Positions 52,142 through 60,975 of a stretch of DNA of 64,000 nucleotides are shown here, piece after piece. Position 1 is the first letter of the stretch. Every line of letters begins with the position of its first letter. The DNA is from Phaeobacter bryozoorum. GTDB taxonomy: Bacteria > Pseudomonadota > Alphaproteobacteria > Rhodobacterales > Rhodobacteraceae. A program made the position numbers and the translations under genes. Below the pieces are notes generated by a model. That model was not told the DNA's origin. It saw only the letters and a list, made by a program, of their open reading frames with translations, and did no database searches. The stretch lies in assembly GCF_041893525.1 (NCBI RefSeq), contig NZ_CP169068.1. One strand, written 5' to 3'.

Positions 52142-53104
52142 TCAGGCCGCCAGCCCCTTGGAGCCGATGTCCAGGAACTTCTGGCGCCGGTCCTTGATCA
52201 GCGTGGCGGCATCTTTGCCCTCCAGCTCGGCCAGCATCTCCGCCAGCGCGCCGCGCACCGCCTCAAAGGCGGCTTCGGCATTGCGATGGGCGCCGCCGAG
52301 CGGTTCCGGGATGATCTTATCCACCACGGCCAGCTCCTTGAGGTTCTGGGCGGTAAGGCGCAGGGCTTCGGCGGCTTCACGCATTTTCTCGGCATCCTTC
52401 CAGAGGATCGAGGCGCAGCCTTCGGGGCTGATCACGGAGTAAACCGAATGTTCCAGCATCGCGACGCGGTTCGCGGTGGCAAAGGCCACAGCGCCACCGG
52501 AGCCGCCTTCGCCGATGATGATGGAGATCAGCGGCACACCGATCTTGAGGCACATCTCGGTGGAGCGGGCAATGGCTTCGGATTGGCCGCGTTCTTCGGC
52601 ACCTTTGCCGGGATAGGCGCCTGCGGTGTCCACAAGGGTCACCACGGGCAGGCCGAAACGACCGGCCATTTCCATCAGGCGGATGGCCTTGCGGTAGCCT
52701 TCGGGGCGGGCCATGCCAAAGTTATGGGCGATGCGGGCCTTGGTGTTGGACCCTTTTTCATGGCCGATCACCATCACCGGCTGGTCGTTGAAGCGGGCCA
52801 GGCCGCCCATGACCGCCAGATCATCGGCAAAGTTCCGGTCACCGGCCAGTGGCGTGTATTCGGTGAACAGCGCATCAATGTAATCGCGGCAATGCGGCCG
52901 TTCGGGGTGACGCGCGACCTGACATTTGCGCCAGGGGGTCAGATCCTTGTAAAGATCGATCAGCAACTGCGCCGCCTTGGCGTCTAGCGCTGCGGCCTCA
53001 TCTGTCAGATCGGCCTCTTCATTGGCCCGGGCCAGGGCGCGCAGTTCTTCCGCCTTGCCTTCGATTTCGGCCAACGGTTTCTCAAAATCCATGTACTGGG
53101 TCAT
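52142..53104 (-). CDS. accA: Acetyl-CoA carboxylase carboxyltransferase subunit alpha
   Basis: 320-residue alpha subunit, which with AccD transfers the carboxyl group from biotin to acetyl-CoA in fatty-acid synthesis. Family blocks seen: FEKPLAEIEGKAEELRALA at the start, TPWRKCQVARHPERPHCRDYI, DTAGAYPGKGAEERGQSEAIA and IGEGGSGGAVAFATANRVAMLEHSVYSVISPEGCASILWKD. Length and motifs are normal, so it is the housekeeping copy. Stands alone. Confidence 0.97.
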   Translation of the reverse strand: MTQYMDFEKPLAEIEGKAEELRALARANEEADLTDEAAALDAKAAQLLIDLYKDLTPWRKCQVARHPERPHCRDYIDALFTEYTPLAGDRNFADDLAVMGGLARFNDQPVMVIGHEKGSNTKARIAHNFGMARPEGYRKAIRLMEMAGRFGLPVVTLVDTAGAYPGKGAEERGQSEAIARSTEMCLKIGVPLISIIIGEGGSGGAVAFATANRVAMLEHSVYSVISPEGCASILWKDAEKMREAAEALRLTAQNLKELAVVDKIIPEPLGGAHRNAEAAFEAVRGALAEMLAELEGKDAATLIKDRRQKFLDIGSKGLAA

Positions 53105-53224
53105 GTCGTCTCACTCGAGCGGTTTGCCCGATATATGGCCTCAAGGGGCGGCGGATGCAACTCAGCAAGATTTGTGAAGTGCTGCTATGGCACCCAAAAC
53201 CGGTCAGAAGAGGGACGTTTTCCG

Positions 53225-54061
53225 ATGAGCAACTCCTATGAGGACCGCATTCTGCGTGTGCTGGCGTATATCTACGACAACCCCGATGGGGATCTGTCGC
53301 TGGATGCGCTGGCGGATGTCGCGGCGATGTCGCGGTTCCATTGGCACCGGGTGTTTCGCGCCCTGACCGGGGAAACCTGCGCGCAGGCGGTGCGCCGTAT
53401 CCGGCTGCATCTGGCGGCGACCGCTCTGGTGCAGGGCAGCGCGCGGATCGAGCGTATCGGCGAGGCTGCCGGCTATCCCAATCCACGTTCTTTTGCCCGT
53501 GTTTTCGCCGATGCCTATGGGGTGTCGCCCGCTGCGTTTCGCAAAAGAGGCCGTCTTCTGCCGCCAAATCCCAATCTGATTGCCAAAGGAGAACCCATGT
53601 TACCCGTTACCCTTCGCACCGAACCCGGCCGCAGGCTGGCCGCGCTCGCCCACAAAGGCGCCTATAGCGAGATTGGTCGCAGTTTCGAGGCCTTTTCCGC
53701 GCTTTGTACGGCGCGCAATCTCTGGCCGCAGATGCGCCAGATGATCGGTGTCTACCTCGACAGTCCGGATGCTGTTCCGGATGCGGAGCTGCGCAGCTTC
53801 GCCGGGGCCAGCACGGCCGATGACAGCGTCCTGCCGGAGGGGATGGAAGAGGTTGTCTTGCCCGGCGGCAAGACCGCAGTCCTGACTTACAAGGGGCCAT
53901 ACTCCGGGATCCATGCGGCCTATGGCGATCTGTTCGGGGCCTGGTTACCGCAGTCGCAGGAAGAGCCGGCCGATGCGCCCTGTTACGAGATCTATCTCAA
54001 TGATCCGCATCAGGTCGCGCCGGAGGAGCTGCTGACCGAAATCTGCCTGCCGCTGAAGTGA
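53225..54061 (+). CDS. AraC family regulator with GyrI-like effector domain
   Basis: 278 residues. N-terminal AraC HTH pair (about 8-110): LDALADVAAMSRFHWHRVFRALTGETCAQAVRRIRL and IGEAAGYPNPRSFARVFADAYGVSPAAFR. C-terminal GyrI-like/SbmC fold (about 125-275): RRLAALAHKGAYSEIGRSFEAF ... GKTAVLTYKGPYSGIHAAYGDLFG. Such proteins resemble Rob/SoxS-type regulators that bind drug-like molecules. The ATG at 53225 is chosen because the HTH begins right after. Confidence 0.88.
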   Translation: MSNSYEDRILRVLAYIYDNPDGDLSLDALADVAAMSRFHWHRVFRALTGETCAQAVRRIRLHLAATALVQGSARIERIGEAAGYPNPRSFARVFADAYGVSPAAFRKRGRLLPPNPNLIAKGEPMLPVTLRTEPGRRLAALAHKGAYSEIGRSFEAFSALCTARNLWPQMRQMIGVYLDSPDAVPDAELRSFAGASTADDSVLPEGMEEVVLPGGKTAVLTYKGPYSGIHAAYGDLFGAWLPQSQEEPADAPCYEIYLNDPHQVAPEELLTEICLPLK

Positions 54062-54064
54062 GTG

Positions 54065-54661
54065 TCAGCCCTGTAGCAGGATCGCGGCCAGCGAGGCCAA
54101 CAGCAGCGCCGCCATGGTCCAGTTGAATGCCCGCAGCTGGGCGGGCCGGGTCAGCAGCCGTCGCAGTTGCTGACCCAGGATGGTCCAGGTCGAGGCTGAG
54201 AAACAGCCAATCAGCAGATAGGTGCCCGATACCCAGAGGATCGCCGTCACATCGCGGCTGGCTGCATAGAGGGTGATCGCGCCGAGTGCCATTGCCCAGG
54301 CCTTTGGGTTGACCCATTGGAAGGCACAGGCCTGAAGAAAGCTGAGCGGCGTGCCCTGTGCCTCGCCGTCCTGCGGCGGGGCCGCATTGGCGACCTTCCA
54401 GGCCAGCCAGAGCATATAGGCCACCGACAGGGCGGTCATGATCCAGGTGAGTGGCGGGAAGGCGTCGAACAGCTGCATCACGCCAAGGCCCACCGGCAGG
54501 ATCATCAGCGGAAAGCCGATCGCCACGCCAAGAAGATGTGGCAGGGTGCGCTGGAAACCGAAATTGGCGCCTGAGGCCATCAACATTAGATTGTTGGGAC
54601 CGGGCGTGAAAACAGTGCCGAAGACAAAAGCCGCAAGGGCGAGGAAGAGTTCATAAGTCAT
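54065..54661 (-). CDS. LysE family amino-acid exporter
   Basis: 198-residue six-helix exporter with the signature TPGPNNLMLMASGANFGFQRTLPH near residue 20 and CAFQWVNPKAWAMALGAI in the second half. Divergent from an Lrp/AsnC regulator with a 52-bp gap. This repeats the arrangement at 27872-29082, though the two exporter proteins are clearly different. Probably exports neutral or basic amino acids; substrate unknown. Confidence 0.9.
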   Translation of the reverse strand: MTYELFLALAAFVFGTVFTPGPNNLMLMASGANFGFQRTLPHLLGVAIGFPLMILPVGLGVMQLFDAFPPLTWIMTALSVAYMLWLAWKVANAAPPQDGEAQGTPLSFLQACAFQWVNPKAWAMALGAITLYAASRDVTAILWVSGTYLLIGCFSASTWTILGQQLRRLLTRPAQLRAFNWTMAALLLASLAAILLQG

Positions 54662-54713
54662 GGCGATGAAAATGCAGGGTCTCGGCGTGAATGAAATTGC
54701 GTTCTCTGCGTGA

Positions 54714-55187
54714 ATGGATCATGTTTTGCAACAAATGGCGAAACTTGATCAGATAAACGACAAGATATTGCGTGAGCTAACCCGGGACGGGCGGATCAGC
54801 AATCTGGAGCTCGCCGGCCGGGTTGGTCTGTCGCCCTCCGCCTGTCTGCGCCGGGTACAAGAGATGGAGCGCAGCGGTCTCATCACCGGCTACCGTGCGG
54901 TGTTGAACCGTCAGGCGCTGGGCGTGGGGTTTGTCACTTATATCGGCGTTGGCCTTGGCGAACACACCAAGGAGGCGCAGGAGGCCTTTGAGGTTGCGAT
55001 GCGACAGGCGCCGGAGGTGGTGGAGTGCCACAATATCACCGGCACCATCGAATATCTGCTGCGGGTCGAATGCGCAGATCTGCCAAGTTACAAGAAGTTT
55101 CACACCGATATTCTGGGCACGTCGCCTTATGTCACTTCGATCACCACCTATGTGGTCATGGGATCACCCAAGGATCTGCGGGCCTAA
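54714..55187 (+). CDS. Lrp/AsnC family transcriptional regulator
   Basis: 157 residues, or 150 from the Met at 54735. HTH with INDKILRELTRDGRISNLELAGRVGLSPSACLRRVQEMERSG, then the RAM domain containing VVECHNITGTIEYLLRVECADL and YVTSITTYVVMG. The S-P-S-A-C-L-R-R recognition helix is classical Lrp. Divergent from the LysE gene, which it probably controls. Confidence 0.92.
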   Translation: MDHVLQQMAKLDQINDKILRELTRDGRISNLELAGRVGLSPSACLRRVQEMERSGLITGYRAVLNRQALGVGFVTYIGVGLGEHTKEAQEAFEVAMRQAPEVVECHNITGTIEYLLRVECADLPSYKKFHTDILGTSPYVTSITTYVVMGSPKDLRA

Positions 55188-55240
55188 GCGCCGGGGTGGT
55201 GGTATTTTTGAGTATTTGAGGAAAGGTGACAGGGCTGCTG

Positions 55241-55847
55241 TCACCTTTCGGCCAGGGTGGCGCGCATGGCGATGGCAGGGGAGGCCAGTACGGGGATCTC
55301 CGTTTTCACGAGATCAGCAGCCCCGGCCATCGAGGCCTGCGCCAGGACCACACAGGCGGTATCAGCCACCAAGGCCAGGCTTGTGCTGATCCAGGTGGCG
55401 ATCTCGGTGTGGAACAACTCGCTGTTGCCATTGGTGAAATGAGGCCAGAGGCCGGTCAGCGGCAGGCTGCGGATCTCGGCGGTCTGGCCGTTTTGGGCGA
55501 AGGCGCGTTCGAGCAGCGCAGTGGAGGCCGCGCGGGTGCTGTCCAGGCAGTAGGCGAGCAGCACCGGACCGCCGATCTGGGCGGCGACCTGCATCATCGG
55601 CCAGTCGAGTTCGCGTGGCGCCAGCGGTTTCCGCCAGCTCGCCCAGCGTGGTGCAGGTGCACAGGGCGGGACCGGTGACCTGGCGGATCTCGGCGGTGAC
55701 CTCCTCGCGCAGGGTGTCGTCGATGCCATTTTGCGCCCGTTCCAGCCAGTCGGGGCGGACAATGTGGTGCAGTTTTGCCGAGCCGGCCAGCGCCTCGAAG
55801 GTTGCCACATGGACGTCGGCCGTATGGATGAGCGTGAGGTCGGTCAT
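55241..55847 (-). pseudogene. Asp/Glu racemase-like protein, frameshifted
   Basis: Two overlapping frames make one protein of about 200 residues if one base is corrected near 55621. The first frame gives MTDLTLIHTADVHVATFEAL ... TGPALCTCTTLGELAETAGA. The second continues RELDWPMMQVAAQIGGPVLLAYCLDSTRAA to the stop at 55241. Cys residues in CTCTTLG, and the later VVLAQASMAGAA loop, fit the Asp/Glu/hydantoin racemase fold. The break is either a real mutation or a sequencing error. Lies 53 bp downstream of mcl1, same strand. Confidence 0.7.
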
Positions 55848-55899
55848 GATCTGCGCCTGTGGTTGGGCGGGAGCGCGGTTGCGCTCCCGGCTTTCTGGG

Positions 55900-56862
55900 T
55901 CAGCTGTTGCTGGCGATCAGGTCCGATTGGGCGACAATCACCTCGGCCTGTTTGATCGAGGCGATATCGACCAGGCGACCCTTGTAGACGGTGGCGCCTT
56001 CGCCGTTGGCCTTGGCGGTTTCCATTGCGGCAAGGATTTCGCGGGCCTCGGAGACTGCCTCTTGCGACGGGGTGAAGACCTGATTGGCCAGTGCGATCTG
56101 TTTGGGGTGGATGGCCCATTTCCCGACCATCCCCAGCGTGGCGGAGCGTTTGGCCTGGGCGATATAGCCCTCGTCATCAGAGAAATCTCCGAATGGACCG
56201 TCCACCGGCAGGATGCCATGGGTGCGACAGGCGGCAACGATGGCGGCCTGCGCCCAGTGCCAGGGATCGGACCAGTGTTTTTCGCCCGCGCGCAGCATGT
56301 AGTAGTCTTCCTGCGTGCCGCCGATGCCGGTGGTCTGCATGCCCATCGAGGCCGCGAAATCCGCCGCACCCAGCGACATGGCCTGAAGGCGCGGGCTGCT
56401 GGCGGCGATGGCTTCGACATGGGCGATGCCCGCAGCGGATTCGATGATCACCTCAAAGGATACCGGTTTGCTGCGGCCCTTGGCGCGTTCAATGGCGGTG
56501 ACCAGCGCGTCGACCGCATAGACGTCTTCAGCGCAGCCCACCTTGGGGATCATGATCTGATCGAGGCGGTCACCGGCCTGTTCCAAAAGATCCACAACAT
56601 CGCGATACCAATAGGGCGTATCCAGCCCGTTGATGCGCACCGACATGTATTTGTTGCCCCAATCGACCGTGTTCAGGGCCTCGATCACATTGGCGCGGGC
56701 GCTGTCCTTGTCGGAGGGGGCTACCGAATCTTCTAGATCGAGGTTGATCACATCCGCTGCCGAGGCCGCCATTTTGGGAAAGAGCTTGGTGTTGGAGCCG
56801 GGGCCGAACAACTGGCAACGGTTGGGGCGGGCCGGGGCGGCGGGTTGGATGCGAAAACTCAT
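55900..56862 (-). CDS. mcl1: L-malyl-CoA/beta-methylmalyl-CoA lyase (CitE-like)
   Basis: 320-residue TIM-barrel lyase closely resembling Rhodobacter Mcl1, which cleaves malyl-CoA to glyoxylate and acetyl-CoA, and methylmalyl-CoA to glyoxylate and propionyl-CoA, in the ethylmalonyl-CoA pathway. Seen: the CoA/Mg site RCQLFGPGSNTKLFPKMA, INLDLEDSVAPSDK (Glu and Asp metal ligands), VIIESAAGIAHVEAIA and SLGAADFAASMG, and the C-terminal KWAIHPKQIALANQVF lid. Starts at ATG 56862; longer upstream frame is non-coding. Confidence 0.93.
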   Translation of the reverse strand: MSFRIQPAAPARPNRCQLFGPGSNTKLFPKMAASAADVINLDLEDSVAPSDKDSARANVIEALNTVDWGNKYMSVRINGLDTPYWYRDVVDLLEQAGDRLDQIMIPKVGCAEDVYAVDALVTAIERAKGRSKPVSFEVIIESAAGIAHVEAIAASSPRLQAMSLGAADFAASMGMQTTGIGGTQEDYYMLRAGEKHWSDPWHWAQAAIVAACRTHGILPVDGPFGDFSDDEGYIAQAKRSATLGMVGKWAIHPKQIALANQVFTPSQEAVSEAREILAAMETAKANGEGATVYKGRLVDIASIKQAEVIVAQSDLIASNS

Positions 56863-57177
56863 GCTGGTGACCTTTGGGTAATGAAGTGTCAAATTTTCCT
56901 TCTGTTTTGGTATTAAATTACGATCCGACCTGCAAGGAATTTGTGCAAGCGCAGCATTGCAGATGCAGAAAGCGGCAGCTCTGACGCGTGCCTGCGGGCG
57001 CAACCAAGCAAGGAACGCGCGCATCCTTCGCGAGGATCGAACAATCTTCGTGTAATTCGCGAAAACGTCGAAGAAATCTGCGTTGACCTGCGGATATTGC
57101 GTGGAATTCGGGAGCCTCTCGCAGAGCGGCTCTCTTACACTCGCGCGGAACTCGACTTTTACTCAGGAGGCCCCGCC

Positions 57178-58179
57178 ATGATCGAGACCCCGTATCTGCT
57201 GTTTCTGGGCGACGCGCCCGATATGCTGGCTGCCAAGGTGGCCATCGGTATCCGTGACTGGCGGCCCGACCATGCGGTGGGCCAGATCCGCCTGCCAGGC
57301 TGTGGTGCCGATCTGGGGCTGACCGACATGACGCTGGCAGAGGCCAAGGCCGCCGGTGCCAAGACGCTGGTGATCGGTGTTGCCAACCGGGGCGGCGTGA
57401 TCTCTCCGGCGTGGAAAGAGGTGCTGATTGCGGCCCTCGAGATGGGCTATGATCTGGCGTCTGGCCTGCACAACCTGCTGCGCGATGAGGGCGATCTGGT
57501 GGCAGCTGCCCAGACCCATGGCGGCACCCTGCATGATGTGCGCGTGCCCACTGTTGGCTATCCGATCGCCAATGGGGTGAAGCGCAGCGGCAAGCGCTGT
57601 CTGGCGGTTGGCACGGATTGTTCGGTCGGCAAGATGTATACCGCGCTGGCGATGGATGCCGAGATGCAGGAACGCGGGATGAAGTCGTCCTTCCGCGCGA
57701 CGGGTCAGACGGGTATTCTGATCACCGGCCAGGGCGTGCCGCTGGATGCCGTGATTGCGGATTTCATGGCCGGTGCCGTCGAGTATCTGACGCCGGACAA
57801 TGAAGACGACCACTGGGATCTGATCGAAGGTCAGGGCTCTTTGTTTCACGTGTCGTATTCCGGGGTGACCATGGCACTGGTGCATGGTGGGCAGCCGGAT
57901 GCGCTGATCCTGTGCCATGAGCCGACCCGTGAGCATATGCGTGGCCTGCCGGGATATAAGCTGCCGAGCCTGGAGCAGCTGCGTGATACCGCGCTGCCGC
58001 TGGCGCAGGTTTCCAACCCGGACTGCAAGGTTGTCGGCATTTCCGTCAACACCCAGCATTTGAGCGAGGAAGAGGCGAAATCCTACCTCGCCGAGGTCGA
58101 GGCGCGGATGGGTCTGCCTGCGGTTGACCCCTATCGCCATGGCGCTGGCCGTCTGGTGGACGCGCTGAACGCGGTGTGA
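57178..58179 (+). CDS. dgcN: DgcN-type D-glutamate N-acetyltransferase (DUF1611)
   Basis: 333-residue P-loop protein of the DUF1611 family. The nucleotide/acetyl-CoA loop is AVGTDCSVGKMYTALAM (about residues 142-158), followed by FRATGQTGILITGQGVP and the acidic block EDDHWDLIEGQGSLFH. Some DUF1611 members, named DgcN, acetylate D-glutamate as the first step of its use. The neighbour is an epimerase matching DgcA, which turns N-acetyl-D-Glu into N-acetyl-L-Glu. The ATG at 57178 has GGAGG upstream. Annotation rests on family knowledge plus the operon. Confidence 0.88.
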   Translation: MIETPYLLFLGDAPDMLAAKVAIGIRDWRPDHAVGQIRLPGCGADLGLTDMTLAEAKAAGAKTLVIGVANRGGVISPAWKEVLIAALEMGYDLASGLHNLLRDEGDLVAAAQTHGGTLHDVRVPTVGYPIANGVKRSGKRCLAVGTDCSVGKMYTALAMDAEMQERGMKSSFRATGQTGILITGQGVPLDAVIADFMAGAVEYLTPDNEDDHWDLIEGQGSLFHVSYSGVTMALVHGGQPDALILCHEPTREHMRGLPGYKLPSLEQLRDTALPLAQVSNPDCKVVGISVNTQHLSEEEAKSYLAEVEARMGLPAVDPYRHGAGRLVDALNAV

Positions 58180-58353
58180 TCTAACCTTGCTGTCGCCGGG
58201 GTGGTCCGACAGGATCGGAGCCTCCGGCGGGAGTATTTCGGGAAAGATGACATCCGGGGCCTGCGTCCTTGCCGGCGCCTTGTCCGGTTGGATCCCGCGC
58301 GGTCGGATTTGACCAAATAGAGATTGACTAAAACCGCAGTGATGGAGACAGCC

Positions 58354-59319
58354 ATGCAGATCAGCGTGACCCCCGATACCTTCAAGCTGGCGCAGGTCTT
58401 TACCATCTCCCGCGGCTCGCGCACCGAGGCCAAGGTGCTGACGGTCCGCATTGAGCAGGATGGTATGACGGGCTGGGGCGAATGTGTGCCCTATGCGCGC
58501 TATGGCGAGACGCTTGAGAGTGTCACTGCCGAGATTGAAGGTCTGCCCGAGACATTTGGTCGTGAAGAGCTGCAATCGCTCCTGCCTGCGGGCGCGGCGC
58601 GCAACGCAGTGGATTGTGCGCTATGGGATCTGGAAGCGAAACGGGCGGGCAAGCGCGTCTGGGAGCTGGCAGGTCTGCCGGAGCCAAAGCCCGAGATCAC
58701 CGCCTATACGCTGTCGCTTGATAGCCCCGAGAACATGCAGGCGCAGGCAGCGAAGAATGCCTATCGTCCGCTTCTGAAGATCAAGCTGGGGACCGCTGAC
58801 GATATGGCCCGCCTGGAAGCCGTGCGCGCGGGTGCGCCTGATGCGCGGATCATCGTTGATGCCAATGAGGGGTGGAGCGCGGAGGTCTATGCCGATCTTG
58901 CCCCGCATCTGGTGCGGCTGGGTGTGGCGCTGGTTGAACAGCCGCTGCCCGCGGGAGAGGATGAGGCCCTGTTAGGGATGGAGCGGCCGGTGCCGGTCTG
59001 CGCCGATGAGAGCTGCCATGACCGTGAGAGCCTTGCTGCGCTTGAAGGGAAATATGATGTCATCAATATCAAGCTGGACAAGACCGGCGGGCTGACCGAA
59101 GCGCTGAAACTGCGCGAGGCGGCACTGGCGCGGGGCTTTGATGTGATGGTGGGCTGCATGGTGGGATCGTCTCTGGCGATGGCCCCTGCGACACTGGTGG
59201 CGCAGGGTGCGGTGGTCACGGACCTTGACGGGCCGCTGCTTCTGGCCGAAGACCGCGAGGAACCGTTGAATTTCGACGCAGCCGGCGTGCACCCGCCGAA
59301 CGCAGCCTTGTGGGGTTAA
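58354..59319 (+). CDS. dgcA: DgcA-type N-acetyl-D-glutamate racemase / dipeptide epimerase
   Basis: 321-residue enolase-superfamily enzyme. Catalytic lysines are visible in LLKIKLG (K-x-K) and INIKLDKTGG. Metal ligands are in IIVDANEGW, the Glu in LVEQPLP and VCADESCHD. The family also contains L-Ala-D/L-Glu epimerases. Beside dgcN the N-acetyl-D-glutamate racemase role is the likelier one. The ATG at 58354 follows GGAG, about 175 bp after dgcN, and the gene is 10 bp before the aminotransferase. Confidence 0.88.
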   Translation: MQISVTPDTFKLAQVFTISRGSRTEAKVLTVRIEQDGMTGWGECVPYARYGETLESVTAEIEGLPETFGREELQSLLPAGAARNAVDCALWDLEAKRAGKRVWELAGLPEPKPEITAYTLSLDSPENMQAQAAKNAYRPLLKIKLGTADDMARLEAVRAGAPDARIIVDANEGWSAEVYADLAPHLVRLGVALVEQPLPAGEDEALLGMERPVPVCADESCHDRESLAALEGKYDVINIKLDKTGGLTEALKLREAALARGFDVMVGCMVGSSLAMAPATLVAQGAVVTDLDGPLLLAEDREEPLNFDAAGVHPPNAALWG

Positions 59320-59329
59320 GGAGACCAAG

Positions 59330-60190
59330 ATGACCCGTACCGTATATGTGAATGGCGAATACCTGCCCGAGACCGAAGCCAAGGTCTCCATTTTTGACCG
59401 CGGCTTTCTGATGGCGGATGCGGTCTATGAGGTGACGTCGGTTCTGGGCGGCAAGCTGATCGATTTCGAAGGTCACGCCGTGCGTCTGAAGCGCTCGCTG
59501 GATGAGCTGGAGATGGCGGAGCCCTGCTCGAAGGAAGAGCTGCTGGAGATCCACCGCAAGCTGGTTGAACTGAACGGTATCGAGGAAGGCCTGGTCTATC
59601 TGCAGGTCAGCCGTGGCTCGGACGGGGATCGTGATTTTGTGTTCCCCTCTGCCGATACCCAGCCGACGCTGGTGCTGTTTACCCAGAACAAACCCGGTCT
59701 TGCGGACAGCCCGGCAGCCAAGAAAGGCGCCAAGATCATCTCGATCGAGGACATCCGCTGGGGCCGTCGCGACATCAAGACCGTGCAGCTGCTCTACCCC
59801 TCCATGGGCAAGATGATGGCCAAGAAGGCCGGCGCAGATGACGCCTGGATGATCGAGGATGGTCATGTGACCGAGGGGACGTCGAACAACGCCTATTTCG
59901 TCAAGGATGGCGTGATCGTCACCCGCCCGCTGTCCAATGACATTCTGCACGGCATCACTCGCAAGGCGGTTCTGCGCATGGCGGAAGAGGCGCAGCTGAA
60001 AGTGGAAGAGCGCCTGTTCACCATCGAGGAAGCCAAGGCGGCGGATGAGGCCTTTACCACCTCGGCTTCTGCTTTCGTGATGCCGGTTGTTGAAATTGAT
60101 GGTGTAGCGCTGGGCGATGGTACGCCGGGCCCGATCGCCAAGCGCCTGCGCGAGATCTATCTGGAAGAAAGCATGAAAGAAGCGATCTGA
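59330..60190 (+). CDS. dat: D-amino-acid aminotransferase
   Basis: 286-residue PLP enzyme of fold type IV. Seen: NGEYLPETEAKVSIFDRGFLMADAVYEV near the start (the R-G-F-L family loop), the PLP lysine in RRDIKTVQLLYPSMGKMMAKK, and the phosphate-binding stretches EGTSNNAYFV and GITRKAVL. Interconverts D-amino acids and 2-oxoacids, forming D-Glu or D-Ala. Third gene of the dgcN operon, which fits a pathway that funnels several D-amino acids through D-glutamate. A branched-chain aminotransferase role is a weaker alternative. Confidence 0.9.
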   Translation: MTRTVYVNGEYLPETEAKVSIFDRGFLMADAVYEVTSVLGGKLIDFEGHAVRLKRSLDELEMAEPCSKEELLEIHRKLVELNGIEEGLVYLQVSRGSDGDRDFVFPSADTQPTLVLFTQNKPGLADSPAAKKGAKIISIEDIRWGRRDIKTVQLLYPSMGKMMAKKAGADDAWMIEDGHVTEGTSNNAYFVKDGVIVTRPLSNDILHGITRKAVLRMAEEAQLKVEERLFTIEEAKAADEAFTTSASAFVMPVVEIDGVALGDGTPGPIAKRLREIYLEESMKEAI

Positions 60191-60216
60191 TCGCGCTGTT
60201 CTGCGAGACCGGAAAA

Positions 60217-60248
60217 GGCCGCCCCCCGTGATGGAGGGCGGCCTTTTT
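60217..60248 (+). terminator. Bidirectional terminator after the D-amino-acid operon
   Basis: GGCCGCCC stem with its complement GGGCGGCC, then TTTTT; preceded by AAAA so it can also serve the convergent DJ-1 gene on the other strand. Confidence 0.85.
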
Positions 60249-60270
60249 ATTGGTGGTCTTTCGCGCGTCG

Positions 60271-60945
60271 TTAGAGAAGCGACATCAGCTTGCGGGCTGC
60301 ATCCTCGGAGGAGGCCGGGTTCTGTCCGGTGACCAGCTTGCCGTCGATGATGGCAAATTCCGCCCAGTCGTCCTGTTTTTCATACAGGCCGCCATTGGCT
60401 TTCAGCATGTCCTCGACCAGGAAGGGCACCACATCGGTGAGGCCAACGGCCTCTTCCTCGGTGTTGGTGAATCCGGTGACACGCTTGCCCGCCACCAGCG
60501 GTTTGCCATCGGCCCCCTCGGTGTGGCGGAACACGGCCGGGGCGTGGCAGACGGCGCCGACCGGGCGGTCGCTCCGGGCGAACCCTTCGATCAGGCGGCG
60601 GCTGTCGGCGTCTTCGGCCAGATCCCAGAGCGGGCCGTGGCCACCGGGGTAGAAGATCGCATCGAAACCTGCGTCTGTCACCTCGGACAGCACCTTGGTG
60701 TTGGCCAAGGCGCCCTGTGCGGCGGGATCGTCCTTGAACCGGCGGGTGGCTTCGGTCTGGGCGCTGTCATCGTCGCTTTTGGGGTCAAGTGGCGGCTGGC
60801 CGCCCTTGGGCGAGGCCAGCGTGACTTCGGCTCCGGCATCTTTGAACACGTAGTAGGGGGCGGCGAATTCCTCCAGCCAGAAGCCGGTTTTTTCGCCCGT
60901 GTCGCCCAGTTGGTCGTGGGATGTGAGAACCATCAGGATTTTCAT
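60271..60945 (-). CDS. DJ-1/PfpI family type 1 glutamine amidotransferase-like protein
   Basis: 224 residues with the Hsp31/YhbO-like layout. The nucleophile Cys is in VGAVCHAPAVFRHT; Glu and Gly residues of the oxyanion pocket are in FYPGGHGPLWDL. NPASS near the end is typical of the ThiJ/Hsp31 branch, which acts as a methylglyoxalase or deglycase-like enzyme. The ATG at 60945 follows GGAGA. Stands 30 bp downstream of the reductase gene and is probably co-transcribed with it. Confidence 0.87.
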   Translation of the reverse strand: MKILMVLTSHDQLGDTGEKTGFWLEEFAAPYYVFKDAGAEVTLASPKGGQPPLDPKSDDDSAQTEATRRFKDDPAAQGALANTKVLSEVTDAGFDAIFYPGGHGPLWDLAEDADSRRLIEGFARSDRPVGAVCHAPAVFRHTEGADGKPLVAGKRVTGFTNTEEEAVGLTDVVPFLVEDMLKANGGLYEKQDDWAEFAIIDGKLVTGQNPASSEDAARKLMSLL

Positions 60946-60975
60946 CTCGGGTCTCCTTTCCATATGAGGTTCAGA

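Noticed and set aside
57163..58575. 470-codon minus-strand frame opposite dgcN
   Set aside because: Antisense of a clear DUF1611 gene, His/Gln-rich and without motifs.
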